From Volvox africanus (taxonomy: Eukaryota > Chlorophyta > Chlorophyceae > Chlamydomonadales > Volvocaceae): 64,000 nucleotides of DNA. The DNA lies in assembly GCA_030268105.1 (NCBI GenBank), contig BSDZ01000010.1:4502001-4566000 (forward strand), given 5' to 3'. A program made the translations under genes and the position numbers. This document shows, piece by piece, positions 56,525 to 64,000 of this stretch (its first letter is position 1; each line of letters opens with the position of its first letter). The notes beneath the pieces were generated by a model. The model had not been told where the DNA came from and ran no database searches. It saw nothing but the letters and a program-made list of their open reading frames with translations.

Positions 56525-56923
56525 CTAAGTCGTCTTGGGTACGAAAGGTGGTAAAAGAGGGCATTCGCAAGTAGGGTGCTCTCCCGCACACCTCAAGCAA
56601 AGATTAGCGAACTTCCGACGGTCAAACTCCGAGCGTCGGCACTCCCACTTTTGCATGTACGGATTGTCTGTCCGGGGCTTCTTAACACTAGGAGCCGCAT
56701 TCTGCATTGCAGCTACAGACGGTGCGCTCCCTCTTTGCTTTCCTTTCACATGGCCAGAGCTCAGCCCAGCTCCCGCAGACCCACGATTACTTGGGCTCTG
56801 GCGTCTGCGATCATCAAACCGTCTTTCCTTCCAAACGGTATTCACGGCCGCCGCGGGGCGTTGACGATCGGAACCCTGGTCCTTTGGCGTCGACTCCGAA
56901 GGTGGTTCCTGCGCTTGCATCAC
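56525..56923 (-). CDS. Gypsy body 1 nucleocapsid (CCHC-like knuckle)
   Basis: 132 codons, Arg/Lys/Ser-rich with a zinc knuckle CLRCAGEHPTCEC. Spacing is C-x2-C-x3-H-x4-C, one residue shorter than the usual x4 between the second Cys and His; body 2 shows the same spacing, so it is a family feature. The ORF ends at TAG, which is conserved in body 2 at the gag/protease boundary. Confidence 0.75.
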   Translation of the reverse strand: MMQAQEPPSESTPKDQGSDRQRPAAAVNTVWKERRFDDRRRQSPSNRGSAGAGLSSGHVKGKQRGSAPSVAAMQNAAPSVKKPRTDNPYMQKWECRRSEFDRRKFANLCLRCAGEHPTCECPLLPPFVPKTT

Positions 56924-57042
56924 GTGGACGTGAGGGTTAAGTTGTCCTTGCCCGCCAAATGTCTAACTTCTGCACCTCTAGCAAAAGCTACTAAGGCATC
57001 ATAAGATTGAAATGGAATTCCGCTGAGGTCAGTGGCGCACCA

Positions 57043-57756
57043 TCACGCAAGGGATTCAGTAAGACCGCGGTGGAACCAAAAGATACGATCCTCCTCGGGA
57101 AAGTTAACGATAGGAGTTATCAGCGCCTCGAAACGGGACTGATAAGTAGGAACGGTCTCGTGTGGACACATGTGGTACGTGCCTTGTGCCAGCATCTTAC
57201 GAGCCTCGTTGCTACGAGAGCGAACTTCCGCAGCAAAGCGGGCGAGGAGAGCATCAATCAGGTTGTCAAATGTGTACTTGCTTCTAGCAGTGGTCCATTC
57301 GTCATACCAATCCTTTGCGGCACCCTCAAGGGTATTCCCAACGAACAGGCATTTAATGGAGTCGCATCCCCCGCCGTGCACCGCTTGCAGATATTGCCTA
57401 GTGTCGCGAACGTAAGCCCTGGTCCTATCCGCGATACTATGCCCTGAATTCTTTGCCTTTTCGTCAGCGGAAATATTGAGCTTGGGCACGGGGATGGTCA
57501 ACTTCATTACCTCCGGTATTCTGACGGGTTCATGAACCACGGGTGTTACCGGAGCCCGTTGTGCTCCAACTCCTTCACTTGTTGTAGCAGCTGCCGACAG
57601 TGGTACAATTAAGTGTGAAGGGGTCTGGAGAACAACAGGGTCAGACATAATACGAGTCCCGACAGTATCGGGATCGGCAAAAACAGGTCTAGCGTCAGGA
57701 CCGCTAACGGGTTGGCTGGCAGTGCCCAGATAGGAACTATCTTCGCGTCCCGACAT
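57043..57756 (-). CDS. Gypsy body 1 gag (capsid region)
   Basis: 237 codons from MSGREDSSYLG. The capsid-like core includes LFVGNTLEGAAKDWYDEW and YQSRFEALITPIVNFPEEDRIFWF, the conserved retrotransposon gag segment. It ends in a TGA after ESLA that is present in all three gag copies here. The same frame continues after it with WCATDL and a plausible gag stretch to about 56935, after which the nucleocapsid lies in another frame. Confidence 0.8.
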   Translation of the reverse strand: MSGREDSSYLGTASQPVSGPDARPVFADPDTVGTRIMSDPVVLQTPSHLIVPLSAAATTSEGVGAQRAPVTPVVHEPVRIPEVMKLTIPVPKLNISADEKAKNSGHSIADRTRAYVRDTRQYLQAVHGGGCDSIKCLFVGNTLEGAAKDWYDEWTTARSKYTFDNLIDALLARFAAEVRSRSNEARKMLAQGTYHMCPHETVPTYQSRFEALITPIVNFPEEDRIFWFHRGLTESLA

Positions 57757-57984
57757 AAGGCACGAGCTTATACTGGTGAACAGGAATTTACTAAAAGATC
57801 TGTAAACAGGTAGCGCAAGAGGAATTTTCGATTACTCGTGTACCGACAGAACTCCTGAGTAGCTCGAGAAGAAAAGCGACGTAATCCGTAAGGCCGTCTC
57901 TTATCTCAGTAGTCTTCTGAATCAAAGCTTTAATCTGATCCGAGTTTAAGTATTGTCCAGTCAACACAGCGTTTAATGTTGGCG

Positions 57985-59027
57985 TACGTTCACCTGCGGC
58001 TCACAATGCAAGCTCGCAACGAGAATACAGCAACATGTTACCAACAGATATCTAGGATTACATACCGGAAGCGGCGGCGTCCAAGACGGCGCGGCCAAGA
58101 TCCTCAGCAAAGGTGTCTAAAGGGCTGCGGCGCGTGTCATCGTTGCTTGCCATCACGAGAACCTACTTCCGATGAGGGACAATGCAGCAGTCATGATTCA
58201 ACCCGTCTCAATACCAAATTTGTTGTATCCTTCCTTCTTCAATCATACATTAGATCTGCACGTCTGGATGTTAGCTGAGTGCGTACCAAGCTTACGAACA
58301 GCAAGGCAATCCAATGCGAATTGTAGACAGCGGAAGACTCAACAATAAGGAAAGATTCAACTTACAATGTTCTTCAATTACAAATTTGTACTCTGCCGTC
58401 AGACCCCACGGGCAATGTTCATCACTCGGCTGCAGATGGAGTGCTAGAATAGCTCAGGCCGAATATAAATGATTATATCGTATGTATGCGTACCAGATAG
58501 AGTTAAGTACTCGGGTACTTAGTCCAAAGTAGCATCGAGCCGACTCTGGTCTCTAGGCGGCCGTCCTATCACGTCGTGATACCGATGTGCAGTACAGGTC
58601 TCACTGGATTCCGATCTCAAGTGTGAGTACCTTCGTAGCACTATTCTAAATATCGCGTAATCCGTGATATTCATGGATGCAACGCATGCAATATGCCAAG
58701 GTCCGAATATCGATATTCGGTTGCCGACCCAACCATCGCGATCGTCGCGTTCTCTCATACACGTTTGGTTTATGACACGGATGAGGTAGTAGTATTTAAA
58801 GTATTATTACGTGGGATATTATGCCAACAGATAGATCGCGCATTAATTATCAGCCTCGAGTCAAACATGTTGACTGACAGCGTGATGTTGTAGATGATAA
58901 TGCGACATGCCTGATTAGCTAGATATACTTGAGTATATCATGCTAATATGATCATATCATGCTTCATAATGCTCGAATGTATTGTGGCCTATTTTGTTGT
59001 GAAGGGTAATCGAACCGGCGTACAACA
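57985..59027 (-). repeat. Gypsy LTR 2, shared by bodies 1 and 2
   Basis: About 1,040 bp; minus-strand start TGTTGTACG at 59027. It serves as the 3' LTR of body 2 and the 5' LTR of body 1. The inner end is approximate. Confidence 0.7.
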
Positions 59028-59042
59028 ACTATCCCCCCTCCC
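59028..59042 (-). promoter_or_regulatory. Polypurine tract of gypsy body 2
   Basis: On the minus strand GGGAGGGGGGATAGT lies directly before the TGTTGTACG start of the LTR, as expected for the plus-strand primer of an LTR retrotransposon. Confidence 0.75.
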
Positions 59043-59086
59043 GTATGCAGCGTCCTCGCTGCATCGAACAGCATCGACTGCAGAGG

Positions 59087-59704
59087 TCATTGGGTCTGCG
59101 TGGCACGTAGACGAGCTTCCTCCAATTGGGGCTTCATTTCTGGCGAGAAGTTCCGCGTCGGCTCCCATGAATTATGCTCGCTAGAATAGCCAGTCCACTT
59201 GACCAGATATTCGTGCACCTTCCGCTTTCGTCGCTGCAAACCTATACGACGAACCCGATAATCCAGTATCCGCTCCACATCATACACCTTTTGCTTGCCT
59301 GCGATCCAGGTCTTGGGACCGGGGTCCATTACTGCAGGGGCCTCGGTGTCGTTTGTAACGGGCACTGAGCCCCGATAAGGACGGATGAGGGAGATATGAA
59401 ACGTGGGGTGAATATTCATGTCAGAGGGTAGGGATAGCTCCACAGCTATATTACCTACCATGTGAACAACGGGATATGGACCAATCCAGCGAGGTAGTAA
59501 TTTTTGGGAACCATCGGCGAGTGAACGCAAGTTCTTAGTGCTCAATAATACCATTTGTCCCACCGAAAATGCTACATCTCGTTTGGATTTATTATAGTAG
59601 TCCGTCGTCCGTTGTTGCGCCGCGTCCAAACATGCCTTCGCGTCTGTCATGCGGGATAGGAACGACTTGGCAAAGGTTTTAGCCGCAGCAATATTTACTT
59701 CCAA
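59087..59704 (-). CDS. Gypsy body 2 integrase C-terminus and chromodomain
   Basis: 205 codons in the same pol frame region as integrase but separated by a small frameshift and TGA near 59705-59760. It has the GPY/F module (RWIGPYPVV), the HPTFHISLIRPY motif and a chromodomain (YDVERILDYRV, then HEYLVKWTGYSSEHNSWEP). Chromodomains in this position define chromoviruses and are thought to target integration to marked chromatin. The frame ends at TGA. Confidence 0.88.
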   Translation of the reverse strand: MEVNIAAAKTFAKSFLSRMTDAKACLDAAQQRTTDYYNKSKRDVAFSVGQMVLLSTKNLRSLADGSQKLLPRWIGPYPVVHMVGNIAVELSLPSDMNIHPTFHISLIRPYRGSVPVTNDTEAPAVMDPGPKTWIAGKQKVYDVERILDYRVRRIGLQRRKRKVHEYLVKWTGYSSEHNSWEPTRNFSPEMKPQLEEARLRATQTQ

Positions 59705-59817
59705 CTCTCACCACACAGGTAGCGCAGGACGGAATCCATAATTCAGAAAGGGCTTTGACCTGTAGAGCAGTTAACAGTGTTGTTAAGCACAAATTCTGCC
59801 GAAGTCAGAAACGTATC

Positions 59818-60045
59818 CTAAACAGAGGGTGTGCGTCCCGCGAAATTTTGTAACATATCGCCCAACGTGCGATTTGTGCGTTCTGTTTGTGCATCGGATT
59901 GGGGATGATATGCTGTGCTAAAATGAACACGCATACCGACGAGTTCACATAGTGCTTCCCAAAACTTAGACATGAATTGACCGCCGTGATTGGATATCAC
60001 ATTTTTAGGAACATCATGCAATTGGACCACGTTATCAAAAAACAA
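59818..60045 (-). pseudogene. Gypsy body 2 integrase core fragment
   Basis: FFDNVVQLHDVPKNVISNHGGQF then STAYHPQSDAQTERTNRTL. The second catalytic Asp of the D,D,E triad, normally in SDRG or SDQG, is Asn here (SNHGG); the Glu in QTER is kept. A TAA separates it from the upstream ORF and a TAG from downstream sequence. Integrase should be inactive. Confidence 0.83.
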
Positions 60046-60087
60046 TCGTGCTGTTTGCTCAGCGGTGCAAGACGAGGTGCAGGGGGC

Positions 60088-61608
60088 TTAGTGAATCATC
60101 TTGGTCAAGCGATCGACCATAACGAACACCGAGTCGTATCCCCCCTCAGTTTTGGGCAGCGCGACTACGAAGTCCATATAAACACTTTCCCAAGGGGCAT
60201 CTGGTATAGGTAAAGATTGTAATAAACCCTGGCCCTTACCGGATAGTGCTTTATTGCACTGACATAAACTGCACCTTTGCACGAAGTTTTCCGCATCCTT
60301 CACCACGCGCGGCCACCAGAACGAGCATCGTACTAGCTTGGCCAATCGTGTGCTTCCAGGGTGTCCTGCTAACAGGTCCTCGTGGAACCGAGCAAAAATA
60401 TCGTAGCACAAAGCGTCGTTGTTCGGCAGGACGATGTGTGTGGTCGAGCCATCCATTCTCAGCCATAAATCGTTGCGCTTGTGCAGATGTTCCACATTAC
60501 TTGGCGTAGCGAACCATGGATCCACTTCATACACCACCTTGAGTCGCTGCGTGAGGTCCGCTGCTATCGGCACCTCCTGACTGCGCGAACGGGTAACCAG
60601 TGCTGCTAAAATTGCAGCGTGTAGTGATGGATGTCGACTGAGGACGTCAGCAATATTAATTCTGCCGGCGATATACTCCCATGTACAGTCGAAACGAGAT
60701 AGATACTCCATCCATCTGGATTGTCGTCGATTGAGCGTGGGGTTACTCTGTAAGAATGTCAGTGGTTTGTGGTCGGTCTTCAGTGTAAAAGGGCGGCCTT
60801 CGAGGTAACAGCGCCATTCTTTTAAAGCATGCAGAACTGCCAACAGCTCCTGCTCTCTGGTCATGTATCGGGTCTCCGCACCCGAGAACTTCCTACTTGT
60901 GAAGGCGATCGGTCGTCCTTCCTGCAACAATACAGCACCGCTTCCATGCAGGGAAGCATCCGATATTACTTCTACACGAAACGGCAATGAGTAATCAGGG
61001 AAAGAGAGGGTAACGTCGTCAGTGACGATTCGCTTGAGCTCTTCGAATGCCTGCTGACACCCGGGTGTCCAGGCCTCGAGAGAAGCAAAGCCTCCTTTCC
61101 TCATCAGATTTGTAAGCGGGGCCGCAATAATGGAGTATTTATTAATAAACTTACGGAAGTAGTTAGTCATGCCTAAGAACTGGTGTAGCTCGGTGAGGTT
61201 CTGAGGTGCGGGCCATTCACAAATCACAGCTACCTTCCGTGGGTCCATTCTTACCCCAGTGGCCGACACGATGTGGCCTAAAAACTCCACCTGCACCCAA
61301 GAACATTTTGCGCGTTCAGCAAACAATTGTTCCCGCTTCATCACCTCAAGCACGAGCTCGAGATGCTTCAGGTGCTCCTCGCGCGTCTTGGAGTATATCA
61401 AAATATCATCCAAGTAACAAACGATGAACCTGTCTATATACGGTCTGAACATGCGGTCCATCCCTGCTTGAAATGTGGTGGGCGCATTTGTAAGTCCAAA
61501 CGACAAGACAGTGTACTCGAAGTGACCCAAGGGGGTCTGGAAAGCGATTCTCGGAATATCAGAAGCAGCAATGCGTATCTGGTTATACCCCTGTTGTATG
61601 TACCCCAA
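60088..61608 (-). CDS. Gypsy body 2 RT-RNase H-integrase N-terminus
   Basis: 506 codons from within RT. RT has the YLDD motif intact. RNase [35 protein letters not shown]. The integrase zinc site (HEDLLAGH, then CSLCQC) and first catalytic Asp (MDFVVALP) follow. It ends at TAA after RLTKMIH, with the integrase continuing in the same frame. The N-terminal residues MGYIQ come from a small rearrangement that destroyed the SSIDLQQGYNQ motif, so this is not a real start. Confidence 0.87.
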   Translation of the reverse strand: MGYIQQGYNQIRIAASDIPRIAFQTPLGHFEYTVLSFGLTNAPTTFQAGMDRMFRPYIDRFIVCYLDDILIYSKTREEHLKHLELVLEVMKREQLFAERAKCSWVQVEFLGHIVSATGVRMDPRKVAVICEWPAPQNLTELHQFLGMTNYFRKFINKYSIIAAPLTNLMRKGGFASLEAWTPGCQQAFEELKRIVTDDVTLSFPDYSLPFRVEVISDASLHGSGAVLLQEGRPIAFTSRKFSGAETRYMTREQELLAVLHALKEWRCYLEGRPFTLKTDHKPLTFLQSNPTLNRRQSRWMEYLSRFDCTWEYIAGRINIADVLSRHPSLHAAILAALVTRSRSQEVPIAADLTQRLKVVYEVDPWFATPSNVEHLHKRNDLWLRMDGSTTHIVLPNNDALCYDIFARFHEDLLAGHPGSTRLAKLVRCSFWWPRVVKDAENFVQRCSLCQCNKALSGKGQGLLQSLPIPDAPWESVYMDFVVALPKTEGGYDSVFVMVDRLTKMIH

Positions 61609-61918
61609 TCGAGGAAAAATAAGCTGATCCTTTCAACTTATCGAGCAGGTCATCGACGCGCGGCAAAGGGTAGCGATTTTTAATCGTAGTCGCATTCAAG
61701 CCCTAATAATCAATGCACATACGCGTCCCATCCTTCTTACCGACAAACAATATCGGTGCGGAATATGGTGATGTGTCCGACTCGAATCGGAGAACACATT
61801 GCATACCTTTGAGCAGGGACGTAGCTCTCCGTTGACGATAAGAGGGAATTAGTATGCAAGCTATAGTGTCTGGATCTCGATGGCGATACCTCTTATACCT
61901 GGTGAGTTGCTCACACAA
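61609..61918 (-). pseudogene. Gypsy body 2 protease/RT with internal deletion
   Basis: The frame RYKRYRHRDPDT...FESDT jumps directly to [15 protein letters not shown], joining pre-protease sequence to the RT N-terminus and removing the whole protease (nearly 900 bp relative to body 1). It is followed by a TAG where body 1 has CGG (Arg in the RGLNA motif). Confidence 0.82.
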
Positions 61919-62577
61919 CGGAAAGATGAAGGGATAAACAAAGTAACGTGGCTGAATAAATCGAGGGAAGAAAGAGGACAGCGCGGTGCAAATAAATTAC
62001 ACCGTGAGTCAAAATAATTTAGTCCCGTGCGTCCGTCAAGCAAAAAACGTTGCCCGATAGCCCGCTCGATTTGTCCAAAAACGGAAGGTAAAAGAGCCTT
62101 CATAGCCGGACGCAACAACGGCCAGCGGCCACGTACACTTCCTTCAGTCCCGGGAGGAGTCCCTTCCTCCGCATCCCGGGCAACTTCCTAAGTTGTCTTA
62201 GGCACAAAAGGCGGTAACAGAGGACATTCACGAGTAGGGTGCTCTCCTTCACACCTCAGGCAAAGATTAGCGAACTTGCGATGGTCAAACTCCGAACGTC
62301 GGCACTCCCACTTCTGCATATATGGATCCTCTGTCCGGGGCTTTTTAATACTAGGAGCAGCGTTCTGCATTGCAGCTACAGTCGGCGTGCTCCCCCTTCG
62401 TTTCCCTTTTACATGGCCCGAGCTTGGCCCAGCTCCTGCGGACCCACGGTTACTTGGGCTTTGGCGTCCGCGAGAGTCATACCGTCTTTCCTTTCGAACG
62501 GTTGTTGCGGCCACCACAGGGCGTTGGTGATCAGGACCCTGGTCCTTTGGTGTCGACTCCAAAGGTAGTTCCTGCAC
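61861..62577 (-). pseudogene. Gypsy body 2 nucleocapsid and following region
   Basis: Frame 62577-62188 has the CLRCEGEHPTREC knuckle and ends at the TAG conserved with body 1. The same frame then continues through GRWPLLRP and ERAIGQRF (no TAG at ERAI, unlike body 1) to LFIPSSF, where it is disrupted before the fused protease/RT piece. Confidence 0.75.
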
Positions 62578-62797
62578 TCGCTATGCGAGAATTAATTTGT
62601 TTAGCGTCTTTACCAGCCAAATTTCGAACCTCCGCACCTCTAGCGAAAGTTACGAAGGCATCGTAAGACTGGAACGGAACTCCATTGAGGTCAGTGGCGC
62701 ACCATCATGCAAGGGATTCGGTAAGACCGCGATGAAACCAAAAGATGCGATCCTCCTCAGGGAAATTAACGATAGGGGTTATCAGTGCCTCAAAACG

Positions 62798-63418
62798 CTA
62801 CTGATAAGCAGGAACGGTCTCGTGTGGACACATATGGTATGTGCCTTGCGCCAGCATCTTACGAGCCTCATTACTACGAGATCGAACTTCGGTAGCAAAG
62901 CAAGCGGGGAGAGCATATATCAGGTTATCGAACGTATACTTAACTCTAGCAGTTGTCCATTCGTCATACCAATCCTTTGCAGCACCCTCAAGGGTATTCC
63001 CAACAAACAGACATTTAAGGGAGTCGCATCCCCCGCCGTGCACCGCTTGCAGATATTACCTAGTGTCACGAACATAGGCCCGTGTTCTATCCGTGACACT
63101 ATGTCCTGAATTCTTTGCCTTTTCGTCAGCGGAGATATTAAGCTTAGGCACGGGGATAGTCAACTTCATTACCTCCGGTATTCTGACGGGTTCTTGAACT
63201 GCAGGTGTTACCAGAGCCTGTTGCGCCCCAACTCCTTCACTCGTTGTAGCAGCTGCCGACAGTGGTACAATTAAGTGTGAAGGGGTCTGGAGAACAATGG
63301 GATCTGACATAATACGAGTTTCGACGGTATCGGGATCAGTGAAAGCAGTTCTAGCGGCGAGACTGCCGTCAGGCTGGCTTGTGGTGCCCAGATAGGAACT
63401 ATCTTTGCGTCCCGACAT
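62798..63418 (-). pseudogene. Gypsy body 2 gag
   Basis: Starts MSGRKDSSYLG at 63418. In one frame it reads through DTR, TAA, YLQAVHGGG to AYQ, TAG, RFEALIT and on to the ESLA-TGA. Body 1 has CAA at the TAA and TCC at the TAG. In the stretch after AYQ nearly all base differences from body 1 are synonymous, so this lineage kept coding constraint for much of its divergence. Confidence 0.75.
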
Positions 63419-63649
63419 GGAGCACGAACTTATATTTATGAACAGGAATTTACTAAAAGACCTGTGAGCAAGTTAACACAAGAGGAATTTTCAACTACTC
63501 ACGTACCGACAGAACTCCTGAGTAAGCCGAGAAGAAAAGTGATGTAATCCGTAAGGCCGTCTTTTATCTCAGTGGTTTTCTGAATCAAGGCCTTGATCTG
63601 TTCCGTGTTTAAGTGCTGTCCAGCCAACACCGCATTCAGCGTTGGTGTA

Positions 63650-64000
63650 CGTTCACCTGCGACTCACAGTGCAACCTCGCAACAAGAATGTAGCAGCTAG
63701 TTATCAACAGATGTCTAGGATTACAAACCAGAAGCGGCGTTGTCCAGGACAGTGTGGCCAAGATCCTCAGCGAAGGTGTCTAAAGGACTGCAGTGAGTGT
63801 CGTCGTCTTTCGCCATCGCGAGAACCTACTTTCGATGAGGGACAATGCAGCAGTCGTGACTCTACCCATCTCAATACCAAATTTGTTGTATCCTTCCTTC
63901 TTCGATCATGCACTGAATCTGCACGTCTGATTGTTAGCTTAGTGTGCACCGTGCTTACGAACAGCAAGGCAATCCAATGCGAGTAAAGTGACAGCGGAAG
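63650..64000 (-). repeat. Gypsy LTR 3 (partial, runs off the window)
   Basis: Matches the beginnings of the other two LTR regions (52740 and 57985 onward), closest to LTR 1. The rest lies beyond the window edge. Confidence 0.7.

Larger units (their letters stand above)
51782..64000 (-). mobile_element. Tandem run of decayed Ty3/gypsy (chromodomain) elements
   Basis: On the minus strand the order is LTR (63650-64000, partial), body 2 (59028-63640), LTR (about 57985-59027), body 1 (53781-57980), LTR (about 52740-53780), then a gag fragment (51782-52700). Adjacent bodies share one LTR, the usual result of recombination between LTRs of neighbouring elements. LTRs are about 1 kb. On the minus strand they begin TGTTGTA; their other end could not be fixed because no clear tRNA 3'-end primer site is visible. 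A chromodomain after integrase places the family among chromoviruses. Confidence 0.85.

Noticed and set aside
59705..60090. Stops in gypsy body 2 integrase as support for recoding
   Set aside because: TAA, TAG, TGA, a frameshift and a lost catalytic Asp occur together here, which fits ordinary decay.

Overview
This is eukaryotic nuclear DNA. It has GT-AG spliced genes, Ty1/copia and chromodomain-type Ty3/gypsy retrotransposons, and no bacterial gene organisation. Almost all of it is repetitive. I cannot name the species. One set of observations may narrow it: several genes that otherwise look coding are interrupted only by in-frame TAA/TAG codons, sometimes exactly where a sister copy has CAA (Gln), while the gypsy and copia-B pol genes end in TGA. 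That is what a UAA/UAG=Gln nuclear code would look like (known in ciliates, diplomonads and some ulvophycean green algae). Ordinary pseudogene decay remains a serious alternative, because the long copia-A ORFs use only CAA/CAG for Gln.

Layout. 1-2152: inverted, truncated copy of a 5,027-bp amplicon. 2161-7692: 3' part of a copia element (copia-B) with a second copia (copia-A #1) nested in it, flanked by a 5-bp target duplication. 7693-11099: plus-orientation amplicon fragment. 11097-15684: copia-A #2, with a TRIM-like insert at its primer-binding site. 15685-16202: copia-B tail again. 16203-19609: second amplicon fragment. 19607-24002: copia-A #3. The block 3068-11577 is repeated at 11578-19863, so copia-A and its flank were duplicated in tandem with an 8.5-kb period. 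24003-48031: one truncated and four complete head-to-tail amplicons. 48032-48711: what looks like the native 3' end of the amplified gene. 49131-49628: a cluster of GCGTTAG motifs ending in a near-perfect palindrome. 49629-51781: a second copia-B 3' half. 51782-64000: a tandem run of decayed minus-strand gypsy elements that share LTRs.

The amplicon is a divergent pair. Gene D (plus strand, at least six exons, 445 codons to the amplicon edge) encodes a basic protein with a possible Myb/trihelix-like segment. Gene U (minus strand) encodes two hydrophobic segments, a ubiquitin-like domain ending in Gly-Gly, a C2HC zinc finger, an acidic linker and a cysteine cluster. Both genes are cut at their 3' ends by the amplicon junction; only the last copy of gene D runs on into further exons. 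I do not recognise either as a named family. They could be the two proteins of an undescribed DNA transposon, or a host gene pair that was amplified. Successive amplicons differ in a pattern that alternates every second unit, which indicates a dimeric higher-order repeat.
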